A DNA stretch of 64,000 bases from Papaver somniferum (GCF_003573695.1 NC_039361.1:35157702-35221701), one strand, 5' to 3'; counted from the stretch's first letter, positions 23,131 through 35,037 are shown. The notes: a model not told the origin generated them from the sequence alone. Translations and numbers: made by a program.

Positions 23131-25728
23131 TCAATTTTCATCTCCCTCATTTCGCTCAGTCTCAGAATCACTAATTTCTTCTTCAGAATCTTCTTCTCCA
23201 TCAGTAACTTGGATATCAGGAATGGGTACATTTTCAGGAATCGCTGGAAAGTTGTATTTCGACAAAGGAATACCATTCTCGAGACAAACTCTTTTAACAG
23301 CATCCTCACAAGAACGATTAGCATCGTTACTATTGTTTTGGACTAAATTAAACCAATTTTCCTTTAATTGATGATACTTTGAGTTACGAGCAGATGATTC
23401 TTCTTCTTTAGCAGCCAAGTTAGTTTCTAGATCTGCTACTATCTTTTGATATTCCTTCTCTTTCTCTGTGAAGCATCAACAAAAGAGTTAAGATAACAGA
23501 CAATTATTCCTAAAGAATATAAATGAAGATCAAAGAACAATAAATGACCTTCATGATTGGAAATAATATCTGCGACAAGTGTAGAATGTTTAGTGTGAAG
23601 GCTAATATTTACACCTAGATTATTTCTAGCATCGTTCAGAACTCTAGCAGCCCAGTTAAACTCAGCTTCACTTTCTATAAGGAGTTGAGATCGAATTAAA
23701 TTTCTTTCCTCAATAAGAATGTCCCTCTCACGACAAGCTGAATCACGTTCTATCTTAACCTCAATAAGGGATTCTTGAAATTGTTCTAGTGTTTCCGCAC
23801 CCCTAAGAGTGATCTCATCTTTTTCAATAATAAGTTTGTTCTTCTTCGCCTCAAATACTTGAATTGCTTCTCTCTCTTCATAAAAACGTCGTTTAAAATT
23901 AGTGGCAGTGGATAATGCACTTTTATGGCGTTCTCTAAGAGTGGTATATTTTAATCTTAACTCTTCTAAGTGAGGTTTTCAAATCCACGAGTAGGATAAT
24001 TATTTAAAGAGGAATTGAGGTGTTATAAAAGAGTTTCAGCATCGGGAAGATTAGCCGCTTCATCTGAAAGGTCATACAGGTCTGCGAAGATAGCTAAGTA
24101 AGAAGTGCGAACGATCGCATAAAAGAAAATGAGTAAGAAAATATAAATTGCATACCAATGAGTTCTTTGTTTTTTCTCGAGTTCGGAGAACCAATTGAGA
24201 ATTAGTTAAATTCTCTTTTCTAAGTTTCGTATTCTCGCCTGTAAGATTCACATTCGCATTCGAAAGAATAGATTTCTCCTGTTTCAGTGTGGCGTTTTCA
24301 TCTTGCAACTTGCGAAGCTTTCTTTCATTTTCTAAAGAAATCGCATAAGATATGCGAGCACTCTGTGAAATGTAAAAGAAGCATTATAAGAAAAAGAAGA
24401 AATAATAAGGAAAAGATAAAAGGCAAATGTTGTAGAATATTACCAAGCCATTCATTGCAAATTGAAAATCTGAGTTTATCGCAGAGGCAGCTCCACGAAG
24501 AGATCGATCACCCCAATCAGAAGCAGTACAGATACTTGAGACCATCTTGAAGGCGCGATCCGTTTCATCACCCCCAAGAGTAGCAAGAGCACCTCCAGAA
24601 AAAAGATCAGACAACTTCTTTCGATACGAATCAATCGATACCTCTTCCTCAGAAACAAAAGTATCTCTATCTGAAGATTCTGAACTTGAAGAAGAATCAT
24701 ACCTCGCACGCTTTCTAGAGACATCATCTTTTAACGAAGTTTTCTTGGATTCGGATTTTGACGCGCGTTTCTTAGGAGTTCTCTTGCTTATGCCTAAAGT
24801 TTTGTCGTTCAAAGGATTCACCTACGCGAATAATCAAGATAAGAAACAGAGGCAACAATATTGTTAAAAATAGAAAGTGTGTTTCTTACTTCCTTATTCT
24901 GCGAAGATGATATTTTGCGCGAAGTACTGACCTTTTTGGCATCCTGCGAAAGAGAAGAAATAAGATATAAGAAGGAAAGTTACAAGAATTTACAAATTGA
25001 ACTAAGAGGATCACATACCGCTATTTGTTTTCCTCATTTTCGAATAATTTAAATTCCCAAGGTTGGTAAAGAGGAAAATCTTCAGGCAGAGGATTGCCAG
25101 AACCATCCGAAGCTCTACCAGATACAAAGGACCCTTCCAAGATGACAGGGCAATTAAGCCAACTAGAATCATTGGATCTGCGAGCAGCACGATTAGAGTT
25201 TGAATTCCAATCAACGTCTCGCGTAATTGTTTCATCTTCAGCGATACCATCTATCCTTATGCGAACAACCCACTTAGTCACGTTACTTTTCATAATAGCG
25301 ATGTAATAATTCTTAAAGAAATTATCAAGAGTATACTCAGCAGAATATATAAGTTTATCACGATGATCCTCTTTTCGCACTTCGTCAGGATAAGAATTTC
25401 CAAGACTAGTTGCGCGACGAGCATACTCTAATGGTATCCTGATAGCATCACCACTCAACTGAAATATTCCTCGTGCGAATCTTTCATCAGCAAGAATTCT
25501 ATAAAAAAGAGGAATTTCATGATTATATAAGGGAATTGGTAAAAGTTGAAGTTGACCTAACGAAATGATGATTTTTCGGTTATTCCATTGCTCAGATTTG
25601 ATTAGATCAAGATTAAGTTTGGATGCGAAATTACATAAAGGTGGAAGAGAGAGTTCATAACCCCTCTGATTGAAGTCAGTTTTCACTCTGTTAAATTCGA
25701 TTTCCATCTTTTTACCAGCAGGAGCCAT
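23131..25728 (-). CDS. Antisense multi-exon reading frame in the outer element
   Basis: The first exon (25728-25021, 235 codons) starts MAPAGKKMEIEF and ends in ENEENK. Apparent exons follow at 24821-24443 (MNPLNDKTLG, a basic KKRASKSESKK stretch, then a serine/acidic run), 24368-24160 (ENERKLRKLQDENATLKQEK, leucine-zipper-like), 23980-23600 (long coiled coil with EERNLIRSQLLIESE) and 23418-23131 (acidic C-terminus). Junctions are supported by TTCGCAG acceptors and GTATGT or GTAATA donors. In-frame stops at 25021 and near 24030 suggest decay. The N-terminal part resembles the 'putative gypsy-type transposon' proteins antisense to plant Ty3 elements such as Grande. The function is unknown. Confidence 0.55.
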
Positions 25729-26064
25729 TGAAGAATGGGAATGAAGAGTATAAAATTGCAGAGAAGGTGAAGAAGAATGAAAAGAAATAAAAGGAGAAAG
25801 GTAGAAGAGAATATACAGGAAAGAGCGACCCGTTTTTCAAGATTTATTCTCATTAATGCGAAGAAATGAACGGATAAAAACGTACGGTTAAAAAGCACGT
25901 GTCGAAAGATGAGTGGTAAAAAGGACACGCGTACATGAGGAGAGCTTAAGATTGGGAAAATTGTCAGCAAAGTAAAATGAAAAAATATAAGCATGTGCGA
26001 ATTACAAGAGGAGAATTTCTCATATCGCTCACTCTGAAGAATAAGCAACATGAGAAGAGGTAAA

Positions 26065-26541
26065 TGTAGGAGTTAAATATCGCACACGTTAATAACTACG
26101 CGAAGTAAAGAATACAACCTAAGCGAAGGGCGTCGCACACAGAAAAGTTGAGATGACGCACCAGATGATGTCAGCAAAGTCACGAGTAAAGTGTGAAGAA
26201 TCATGCGAAGAACTATGCTATGCGAAGATGAGCGATTGTATATGAGCGAATATGTCGCATAGTGATCCCGAAAATAATGGGATTCTTAGCTGTCATCCAC
26301 TATGTAAAATCCTATATAAAGGAGAGAGTCATTGTATCTGAGAAGATTCTAGGACAAGTCTTGGGAAAGGAAATAGGAAGAGAGAGAAAGTAAGCTTAGG
26401 TTTCAAGTAGAATTGTTGTAATATTTGAATCATTCTTGTAAACATTCCTAATCTTTAATTAATAAAACAGAATTCATAATGATCACCTAAAGATTGCATC
26501 AATTATAGTGGAGTGTGGTTGTAAGATTTCTTACAACTACA
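26065..26541 (+). repeat. Right LTR of the outer element
   Basis: Uninterrupted 477-bp LTR, TGTAGGAG...CTACA, preceded by purine-rich GAGAAGAGGTAAA. It provides the empty-site sequence that proves the nested insertion in the left LTR. Confidence 0.9.
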
Positions 26542-26545
26542 AGGA

Positions 26546-27236
26546 TGTTACTAAATGATACCAAGTCTACAACGGTACTAAAGAGTGTCAAAGAAAAAGA
26601 ATGCGTCGTTCCTGTAAAAGAACTTATATCGTTTACGATCCGTTGGTCTGGATTATCAATCATAGACTGGGACTGAATCTTGTAGAAGGTTTGATTCTTA
26701 AGATAGCGGTCCATATAATGGCTTGTCATCCAAGATCTCCATCTCAACGCAAGCGTTTCCTTAGCGTAATCTGCCAATACAACGACCGGAATTCCTCCGG
26801 CAAATGCATCCAAATAATACATTAGTTTCTTTGTGAATTGTTCTTGATTCTTATTTTCCAGGGCATTGGAGAAGTCGCGACTAAGGAAATTGAATCCAAC
26901 ACTAATGCCGGTAGTAGCCAAAGTAAGAGCAAAAACAGAAGCAAGATGTAACCATGCTCCAACTTTATCATCTGAAAACCAGTAAGGTGATGCAACTTTA
27001 CAAAATCTTTTAAATCTTGTTTGTAAATCAGGACCTTGTCTTAGTAGCAGCACATCATCTTCATCCTTTTGTGGAGGTTGTGGGGTAAGAGTGCTGTCAA
27101 GTGGTGGTGGTGGTGCTGAAGGTGAAGAGGAAGATAAAAATCTGAAGAGGGATCTTTTTTTCCTATTTCTAATTTGATTTAAAGTCTTTTTATTGTTTTT
27201 GGTCATAGTGGATGAAAGGAGAAGACTGCAACCCAA
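26546..27236 (-). pseudogene. ABCD2-type ABC transporter retrocopy, 5' half
   Basis: The frame starts MGCSLLLSSTMTKNNKK, has a Ser/Pro-rich leader consistent with a plastid transit peptide, then FKRFCKVASPYWFSDD and a membrane-domain segment with LATTGISVGFNFLSRDF and DNPDQRIVNDI (the conserved EAA-like loop region of subfamily D). It reads to SFSNIL and is cut by the AGGAT duplication. The frame continues exactly at 10963 with LRIYPPLF once the insertion is removed. No introns occur over the whole joined copy. The parental gene is not in the window. Confidence 0.85.
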
Positions 27237-27698
27237 GAACTCAAATTAGAAACTTTCTAAGCCGTTTTATCAGCTGAAAAATTCACTTGTCTAATAACAG
27301 ATCGAACTCAATTTTATTAAAATTGGTTAAAAAATACATGACCAAACCGAATTCTACCTAAGATTATTTTTAAGAGTTTCATCCATGTTGCATGGACCAC
27401 CCATGCTAGTCTGCGTGCCCTGTGACCAAATTTTGGTATGGGACGGGTTAGTTGGCGAAGCACGGCTGAGTCTGTGTTGAGACACAGGGCCGTGGTTCAA
27501 GAAAGACTAGGCACGACTCGGACTCACTAGTATATTCGTGAGTTATGAAGAAGTTACCACATACTTCTTCTGTAGTCCTTCCAAGGGTTTTAAAAGAGTC
27601 GGAGGAACAGACACTTTTTCTTCCTAGGGTTTAAGGTTCATCGGCGACAGAATTCATCAAACAATCTCTACAGTATAATCCATCCATTCTCAGACTAA
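27237..27698. promoter_or_regulatory. Intergenic region and leader of the FKBP gene
   Basis: No frame of note. The last 120 bases, from 'ttcttcctagggtttaaggttcatcgg' to the ATG, match the leader of the pseudogene at 3350-3482, so the transcript leader probably lies here. I see no convincing TATA box. Confidence 0.4.
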
Positions 27699-30600
27699 AT
27701 GGCTTTCTGGGGTAAATATTCAATTGTTACACCTCTCTTTTTCTCTCGATTACGATCATTTTGTTTTCTGTTAGTAAATCCTGAATTCAAATTGGATATG
27801 GGGTTTATCTTGATTTTTGTTACTTCTCAGGAGTTCACTTACAACCAGGAAAACCCTTCACTCATCGATTTGACAAACCTAAAGGAAGGATTCGCATTTC
27901 TCAGGTTAGTAATTCAATCAGGTTCATGATTTTTCGATGGGATAAACGGCATTTCTCAGGTTCCTGATAATAATCAAATCACCTTGTAATTCAAGTTTAC
28001 TGAAACTGAATCCAATTAAACTAATTATAGATGTGTGTGCATGTTATTTTTGGATATTGGGGTTTGATAATTTTGATTATGCAGGCAACATTGGGAGCTG
28101 GTACATCGAAGGAGATGAGTGCCGTTCAATGTACTGTGGGGAATAAGGATCCAATTCTTTTATGTGCATTTTTGCCGTCTAAGAAGGTTTCATGTCCGTT
28201 GGACCTTGAGTTTGAAGAGGAAGTTGATGTTGTTTTTACAGTTACTGGTCCTCGGAGTGCTTATCTTGCAGGTTTCTATATGAGGAATTCTTCATCTGAA
28301 AAAGGTGATTCATTTCTTTGGAAATGTGATCTTTTTATAGTTTTCATCAGTTAGTTCTAAATATAGTATTTGATAACCTTTATGGTTTTCATTGCAGTTA
28401 TCACTGAAAACAAAATTGTAGAAGCAGGTGGAGATTGTGGCACACGCGCAGACAGGTACATAAGCACTATGGATAGAAATTTTGTGATTCATTGCATCAA
28501 GGAACAATAGATTAACTTTCATCTCCATGTTTTAAGTCTGATTATTTAGCAGCTTTGCTTCTGTGTTACATATGGTTATAAACTTATAAACTTATAAGAT
28601 AAGTTATTTGTTGTGAAGATCAACCAACAGAAATTAGCGTCTAATGAGAAAATGTATTCCAAATTTATCTCCTGATCCTATACTATTAACTTTTCCTAGT
28701 AACTTTTAGTAACCTTTGTTGTACCATGCATTCTTCTCCATGTTATGAAAGTTGTGCAACACGATTGCATTTAATGAACTAGATAACACAAATCAGAGAG
28801 AGAAACTATTGACCAGTGAAGGCTTGTGGCTCGTTTTTGAGCAGTTGGAGTTGGATATCGTCACATTGGATTGTTACTTGTCCATTATTTCTTGTACTTT
28901 CGCGACTCATGAGATTCTCATGTCTGATTCTCTTTCTCTCATAGAGTGATCCAGACATTTTACCGTTCCTTTTCCAATTTGATGTTGTTAATGGAGAAAT
29001 TGACACCTTTACTAATTTGATTTCCTAATTTAGTTATCAGTATAGCAGAGTTTTAAAGTGTGTTATCTGCAGGAGTAAGATTCATGCGGCTCATGTCAGT
29101 GATGAGGGTACTAGTCATGACCAAAAGAAGAGGAAGATGACCGAGGCCCAAAAGAGTATTGAAAATGCAAACACAGAGGATGATGGAAAGCAAATGAGTG
29201 AGCACCAAGAAAGTATTGCTGCTAATGTCAGCGATGAAGGATATAAGCATGAGCGAAAGAAGAAAAAGAAGATGACTGAGGCCCAAAAGAGTATTGAAAA
29301 CGCGAACACGGAGGATGATGGAAAGCAGATGAGTGAACTCCAAGAGAGTATTGCTGCTCATGTCAGTGATGAGGGATATAAGCATGAGCGAAAGAAGAAG
29401 AAGATGACTGAGGCCCAAAAGAGTATTGAAGATGCAATCACAGGGGATGAAGAAAAGCAGATGAGTGAACCTCTAGAGAGTAATAAAACAACTAGCACAG
29501 AGGAGGAAGAAAATAAGATGATTGAGTCCCAAGAAAGTATTGCTGCTCATTTCAATGATGAAGGTAATAGGCGTGTGCAAAAGAAGAAGAAGATGAGTGA
29601 GGTCCAAAACAGTATTGAAAATGGGAACACAGACGATGAATTAAAGAAGATGACCGAGGCCCAAAAGAGTATCGAAAATTCTAACACTGCGGATGATGAA
29701 AAGAAGATGAGTGAGCCCCAAAAGAGTATTGAAAATGCAAATACAAAGGATGATGAAAAGAAGATGAGTGAGCCCCAAGAGAGTATTAAAACTGCAAACA
29801 CAGAGGATGGAGAAAAGAAGATGATTGAGGCCGAAGAGAGTATTAAAACTGCAATCATAGAGGATGAACAAAATAAGATGAATGAAGACCAAGAGAGTAT
29901 TAAAACTGCAATCACAGAGGAGGGAGTGATGAAGGAAGTAATTCCATTACAAGAAAAGAGTTTCAGTAATGGTATGGTCATTACAGACTTAGCATATGGC
30001 AAAGGCGAAGGTGAAGGAGCTTTTCCTGGATCCAGGGTAGGTTTCCCTATGCTTACTTACCTACTAGTGGGTGGTATCACCACTTCATATCACATCTGGA
30101 GCGTTGTATTTAACGCATATTTTTCAGCTGATTGAATTGTCTTTTGCTTGTGCAGGTAACTGTTAACTACATTTCTTATAGAGATGGTAAAGTAATTGAT
30201 TCGAAGCTTGATGGATCTTTCAAGTTCCGTTTAGGTACTCCTATTTGCCTCATCCTTACAGTAGTTATCTCTTCTTCTGAACTTTATCTTAGTTACTATT
30301 TATTATATGTGTTTCAGGTGCAAAGAAAGTTATAAAGGGATTGGATGTTGGGATTAATGGTAGGTATCCGAAGGAACCTATAGCCCCTAAATTTGAATAT
30401 TAAACACTCAACTATCTGATTCTGATCTGTCTTTCGTTCCTCTTCTTCTCTGTTGTATCTGTTGTTTTATGCTGGATATTTATGTGCTTGATCATCAGGT
30501 ATGCGCGTTGGTGACAAAAGAAGACTTACCATTCCACCATCAATGACGTAAGGACATATGCTTCCTTCTTTCTGCTATTTCTGTAATTACTTTTTTCCCT

Positions 30601-30737
30601 TTTTCTTTTTTTTACCTTTTAACATGATTATTGTTTCTTTTTGGCTGGGACTCAGCACTGATGGCAAAGAAGGGTTTGCTGCTGGTAAAGGAAAATCGTA
30701 TCTGATCTGTGACGTTGAGTTGGTTAATATTAAGTAA
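27699..30737 (+). CDS. FKBP43/53-like protein with nucleoplasmin-like domain, 9 exons
   Basis: Exons: 27699-27711, 27831-27904, 28085-28304, 28398-28455, 29073-30036, 30156-30234, 30318-30359, 30499-30547, 30656-30737; all GT-AG, phases agree, total 1581 nt (526 residues). Residues 1-102 form the nucleoplasmin-like fold of plant FKBP43/53 (MAFWGVHLQPGKPFTHRFD, NKDPILLCAFLP). Residues about 122-440 are Lys/Glu-rich with 13 repeats of about 19 residues. The C-terminal ~95 residues are an FKBP domain (VTVNYISYRDG, KVIKGLDVG, GMRVGDKRRLTIPPSM, YLICDVELVNIK). Family members are nuclear histone chaperones with prolyl isomerase activity. Here the isomerase pocket is altered: the Phe-Asp pair is Ile-Asp and the pocket Trp is Leu, so catalysis is doubtful. 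Confidence 0.88.
29137..29934 (+). repeat. Coding tandem repeats in FKBP exon 5
   Basis: Thirteen units of about 57 nt, consensus M(T/S)E(A/P)Q(K/E)SI followed by an acidic stretch and a Lys end. Three units carry a longer tail with SDEGYKHERKKKK or a variant. The basic KKKK tails could serve as nuclear localisation signals. The units are imperfect, so the array is old enough to have diverged but remains open throughout. Confidence 0.8.
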
Positions 30738-31253
30738 CAAGAGAAGGATAAGTCTTGCATTAGGAAAAAACAGAAAAACCTGATGGGTGCATATTTATCA
30801 GATAGAGATTCATATACCAGCATTAGGCTTCACACATGATTTTTGTTCTAACTTAAAGCCAGTGTTAGATCCTCTTTGGTTCATTGGCTATGCAGTAGTT
30901 GTCAGTTATGCTATCAAATTTGTTGAACTTCTGCCTAGGGGTTCTGAATCTGATTTTGGCTTTACCCAATTTTGTGTCTCATCTATAAAATAACAAAGTT
31001 TTACATTTGTTTTTGGGCCCGGAATTCCGGATCAAATCGGCTCTTGACAAAGGGTTTGAGCAAAAGTTCTCTTCTGTGTATATAATGAATCAAAAGGTTG
31101 AGGTTTTGCTGATGTGGCACAAGTAATTTGGTCTCATAGTACATCAGTTATTTCCTTGCCCCAGTAAGACTATTAAAACCGCACTGACAAAAATATTAAA
31201 ATGGCGCAGTAGGCTTGTCAAAACGGCAATGACGCAAATTGAAGCAGGCAATA

Positions 31254-31716
31254 TTAAAATACTAATCCTAGACAAACACCTTGTAGTACATAATAATGCA
31301 GTCCATGCAAAGGATTAGTATATGATGATGGTACGTTAGATTGTTTAACCTTGATTGGTAAACAAGCGATACCAAGAAAACGTAAAAAGGCCGTTGGTGA
31401 TGGTGTTGAAGATGACACAAGTGTTGGATCATATGAAAGAGGACCCTTATCAAATGAGAAGAGAACAAGTTTAAAGCTAGCAAGCCAACTTATAGAAAAT
31501 GCTGCTCCCAAAGTAAGATGGATGGAAGAGAGATTAGTAGGAATGAACGTAAATACATATACAATTAGAAAGAAGTCTTGGAATTCCTTTTGGGATGTTA
31601 CGGGATATGAAGTAACAGTAACTTAAGGATGAAAGATTGTTAAACAGACGTTCATGATTCATGAACCTCCCAAACTCATCATCAGTACTATTACTAGCAT
31701 GACCAAACTTATCCAT
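31254..31716 (-). pseudogene. Wax-synthase/sterol acyltransferase (MBOAT) fragment, copy 1
   Basis: The minus strand starts MDKFGHASNSTDDEFGRFMN and then shows LSYCYFISRNIPKGIPRLLS. After a frame change it continues as FSISWLASFKLVLFSFDKGPLS, FLGIACLPIKVKQSN and HYYVLQGVCLGL. This is the N-terminal third of plant MBOAT-type long-chain-alcohol or sterol O-acyltransferases, membrane enzymes of wax and sterol ester synthesis. The homology stops at 31254, so the catalytic His region is missing. It parallels the longer copy at 48486-49576, and sequence on both sides (31170-31240; 31800-31920) also matches that copy. Confidence 0.75.
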
Positions 31717-32520
31717 TCTATTCGCTGCGTGTCATCCCCTCAGGATTGAATGACTTGGTTAATTATAGTATGGCATATGTCTAACCAAAAGTGTTCCTTT
31801 TCTCTCTTTATAAGCCGAATAACCGATTATAGATTTTGGTTGTTAGGTAAATATTTATGTGCAGATGAAGACTTGTCACTGATGGGAATCAAAGGAGGGA
31901 CATGAATCCGGCGCCATGCACGGCAGGTGGTCCAGGCTTAATAAATTCCTGCGGGCTTACGACAGCTTTACAACCAGCGGGGTTACGACAGCTTTACAAT
32001 TCAGTTGTAGGACTATCTGATTGAAAAGCCCGTTCAATTTTTTCTGGACTACAAAAACATTTGTATTTTGATAGAAAATGAAGACTCACAATACTATGTT
32101 TTCCTAGAGTTTCTTCTTGCTTGAACCCATGGAGAGAACGCTAATTTTAGCAATTTAGTTCCTCAAGTAAGCACTTGTGTTTACTTATGACTTGTCGTCT
32201 CCTAGGGATTCATACTTATATTGGATATAACAAGTTACGGTACGAATCATTTGACATGCACCAGAAAAGCAAAAACAAACATAAAAAAAAAAATGTATAA
32301 GCCAAAAAACCAGAACTCCTAAACAGAAATTCGACAAACTTTGACAGTGCACCCGACTCTAAATTGAGGAACCAAAGTGGGGACGTAAACACTGTCTCTA
32401 AATTAAAACAAAACCTTAACCCAGTAAAGCAAAAGTTACATCTAATCATCTTCCGACATATTAAAACTTGATATCTCTTCTTCATTTAGAGTTACTTTCA
32501 CCATTTGATTCTTTAACTTT

Positions 32521-33369
32521 TCACTGTGGCCATCTATAGAAGGTATCAGTCTCTTCTTTTACCTTCTTTTTTTCAGTTGCAGCTGCAAAGAAAACAAATT
32601 AAGACCTGTCAAGATAAACATACTTATAGACATGGATTGATTTTGTAACTACGAACTAGAAACATTAAGTAGGATGTAAAGAACTAGGTTGCAAGGCTCG
32701 TGTCAGCGAAGAATGTGTTGAAAAATAGAGCTCTATAAAATCATAGGACAAACCCTAAATACTTTTTTTTTTTGAAGCATAAATATTCATGCTTAGACAT
32801 TAGCTAAAGACTAAAAAGAAAATGGACTTGCACCGATAAACAAGACTCAGCTTGATCTTTACCATTTCGATTTCCATCATGGTAACCAGTAAGATGCACT
32901 TTACAACCAGTGCTCAAAAGTTCAAAAACAATTTCATCTTCCCCCCATCAAACTCCAAATCTAAAGGAATTGATTCTATCAAACTGTTTCTAACAAACTT
33001 GCATATAAGGATTGGATTCTTAGTCCCAACCTTAATCTGGACAGCGCACCAATCTGTACTCGATGCCCAGTCAGGAACCCAGCTAACTAAAGTCGCCTGC
33101 ATTTAAAATCAATGTGTATTCATAAATATCCAGCATACGAATATATATATACTAAAAAATGGTTTCTCAAGTAGAATACCTGAGAAATATGTAGCTTCCC
33201 AAGCGACTTATCATATCGATATTTGTAGGGTTTCTCACATTCGAGTTGGATTCCTGTAGCAAGGACACAGGTATCAGTTCATTTTGATGGGTAAAAAAAT
33301 ACAGTACAAGAACAAAAAAGAAAGCAGAACTTTGCAGATGAGATTTAAGGTTGTACCCCAAAAACCCAT
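32521..33369 (-). pseudogene. Short nucleoplasmin-like gene, copy A (frameshifted)
   Basis: Exons on the minus strand: 33369-33357 (MGFWG start), 33253-33180 (IQLECEKPYKYRYD...LHISQ), 33096-32851 and 32582-32521 (ends TFYRWPQ). It has the same exon lengths (13, 74, about 246, 62) and phases as copy C. Damage: a one-base deletion near 32945 turns the DEGGED-like segment into DGGKMK and a stop follows within ten codons. The normal exon 3 donor reads CTGAGT instead of GTAAGT. A GTAAAG 11 bases upstream could substitute, but the frameshift remains. A truncated Copia element sits in its upstream region. Confidence 0.7.
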
Positions 33370-33507
33370 TTCTTCAGAAGAATGTTGCTCTTAACTGCAG
33401 AACGAATAAAGCCTCTTCTTTTAGTTAGACATCCATTATCAATAGGAAATAACGAAAACCAGATCTTGACAAGTGAGGAGAAACCCAAATGTCAGAAACA
33501 ACCAAGC

Positions 33508-35037
33508 TTAAGGGCTTGTTATAAACAGTTGAACTAAGAGAAAAAGACAATTTCTTGCTCTTACTGATATATGGCAAGAGTGACAAAAATCAAAGTTTTT
33601 ATTAGCAATAGGAAGAGAAAATTGTTGGCATATTCTGGAGACTATGCGCAACATGGGATGACCTAGTCTCTGGTGCCATAATGGTAAACTGGAAGCAACA
33701 TGTGCCTGTGGTTTTATTGAAAAATTCAGCGAACTGACTCCATCTAGAACATACAGACCATTCCTTTCAAGTCCTCTCAGCAGTGGAAGCCCCGTGTGCT
33801 TGTCCTTCACAACAAAAAAGGAAGAGTGAAATTCAAAGAAGACTGCATTGTCCTTACATAATTTAGATACTGACAGTAAATTACACTTGATTTCAGGCAC
33901 ATGAAAAACATTATTCAAATAAAAATATCTTGAGTTTTTTTTGAAAGAACTGTTACCAACATGAGAAATAGTCAATGAATTACCATTACCCACTTGCACT
34001 TGTTCAGTGCCATCATACTCATGAGGAATAGTCAGATTCCTCATGTCTGTTGTCAGATGATTAGTAGCTCCTGTGTCTGTAACCCATTGTGTTTCATGGT
34101 GGCCACCAGGTAAAGCAATGTAAGCAGCTGGTTGACGCTGCTGATTGGTATTAGGTTTCTCATAACGAAACCAACATTTGTCTGCAAGATGATTTCTTTC
34201 CTTGCAGATTTGGCACTTTGGTCCTGTGCCGGCATCATTTTGTGGCTGCTGCTGGTTATTGCGCTGTGCATTATTGTTGTTGTTGTTCCTCCTGTATGAC
34301 AAATTTGGATTGTGCTGATACTGAGATGTTGAACCTGCATATCTCCTTTGGTCCTTCCTATTGCCAGATGTGGCTGAGGTAGACACTGCAACATTGGCTA
34401 TTGGTGACTGCAGCAAGGCTAGCTGTGATTCTAGCCTCATATCATAAGTTAAAAGATGGGAGTAAAAGAGATCAATGTCCATACCCTCTATTGTAGTGAG
34501 AGAAGTGACAATCGGATCATAGCTTTGGTTTAAGCCATTGCAGATGGCTTGCTTCTTTTCATCACTAGATACTGTATAACCTGATTCTGCTAACTGAGCA
34601 AAGAGAGTTTTAGCTTCAGATAAATAAGATTTCAGAGTCTTATTACCTTTTGAGAGGTTGTGAAGCTGCTTCTTGAGATTCATTTGATGAACAAAGGTTT
34701 TGGGTGCATATTCTGATTCAAGCTTGTCCCATATTTCTTTAGCAGTGTCTAGTCTTGCTACCGTGCTCAAGACTTCAGGAGTCAAGGTTGAATTCAGCCA
34801 TCCGACTATCAGTGAGTCTTGAGATTCATATGCAACAAAACTAGGATTTATGGTTTCTCCATCTGGAAGTGTTTTTGCTGGTTTTGGTTTAGTTCCATCA
34901 ATGAAACCTGTGAGATCATGACCCTTAAGAATAGGTTTAAATTGAGCCTTCCACAGCAGATGATTTGTTTCGGTGTGTTTCAAGGTAACTAGATGGTGAA
35001 TTTGTACTTGTCTAAGGGAGGTTGTAGTGTCTACCAT
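33508..35037 (-). pseudogene. Copia Gag-protease-integrase start, truncated
   Basis: A 509-codon frame. Gag of the UBN2 type covers the first half (WLNSTLTPEVLSTVARLDTA, EIWDKLESEYA). A zinc knuckle CQICKERNHLADKC follows near residue 275, then protease VTDTGATNHL, then the GAG pre-integrase motif LWHQRLGHP with the FCHSCH zinc-binding pair. Near 33580 the frame slips; in another frame the start of the integrase catalytic core (LVVSDIW, FRYFLL) can be read to about 33430, where the element ends. It cannot make a full polyprotein. Confidence 0.8.

Larger units (their letters stand above)
10964..26541 (+). mobile_element. Ty3-like LTR retrotransposon, RT-less, inserted in the ABC retrocopy
   Basis: The termini are TGTAGGAGTT...ACTACA at both ends and AGGAT is duplicated outside (10959-10963 and 26542-26546). 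The left LTR is itself split by another element (11117-18186); without that insertion the element is about 8.5 kb. Order on the plus strand: LTR, primer-binding-like TGGCGCTAGAAACAGGG (18520-18536), gag, aspartic protease, about 1.5 kb without coding, an antisense reading frame, a purine-rich tract (GAGAAGAGG), LTR. Reverse transcriptase, RNase H and integrase are absent. Gag-protease with an antisense downstream frame is reminiscent of Tat/Grande-lineage elements; that placement is inference. Confidence 0.9.

Noticed and set aside
29547..30002. 151-codon Leu/Phe/Ser-rich minus-strand frame
   Set aside because: Antisense reading of the Lys/Glu repeats in FKBP exon 5; the periodicity explains its openness.
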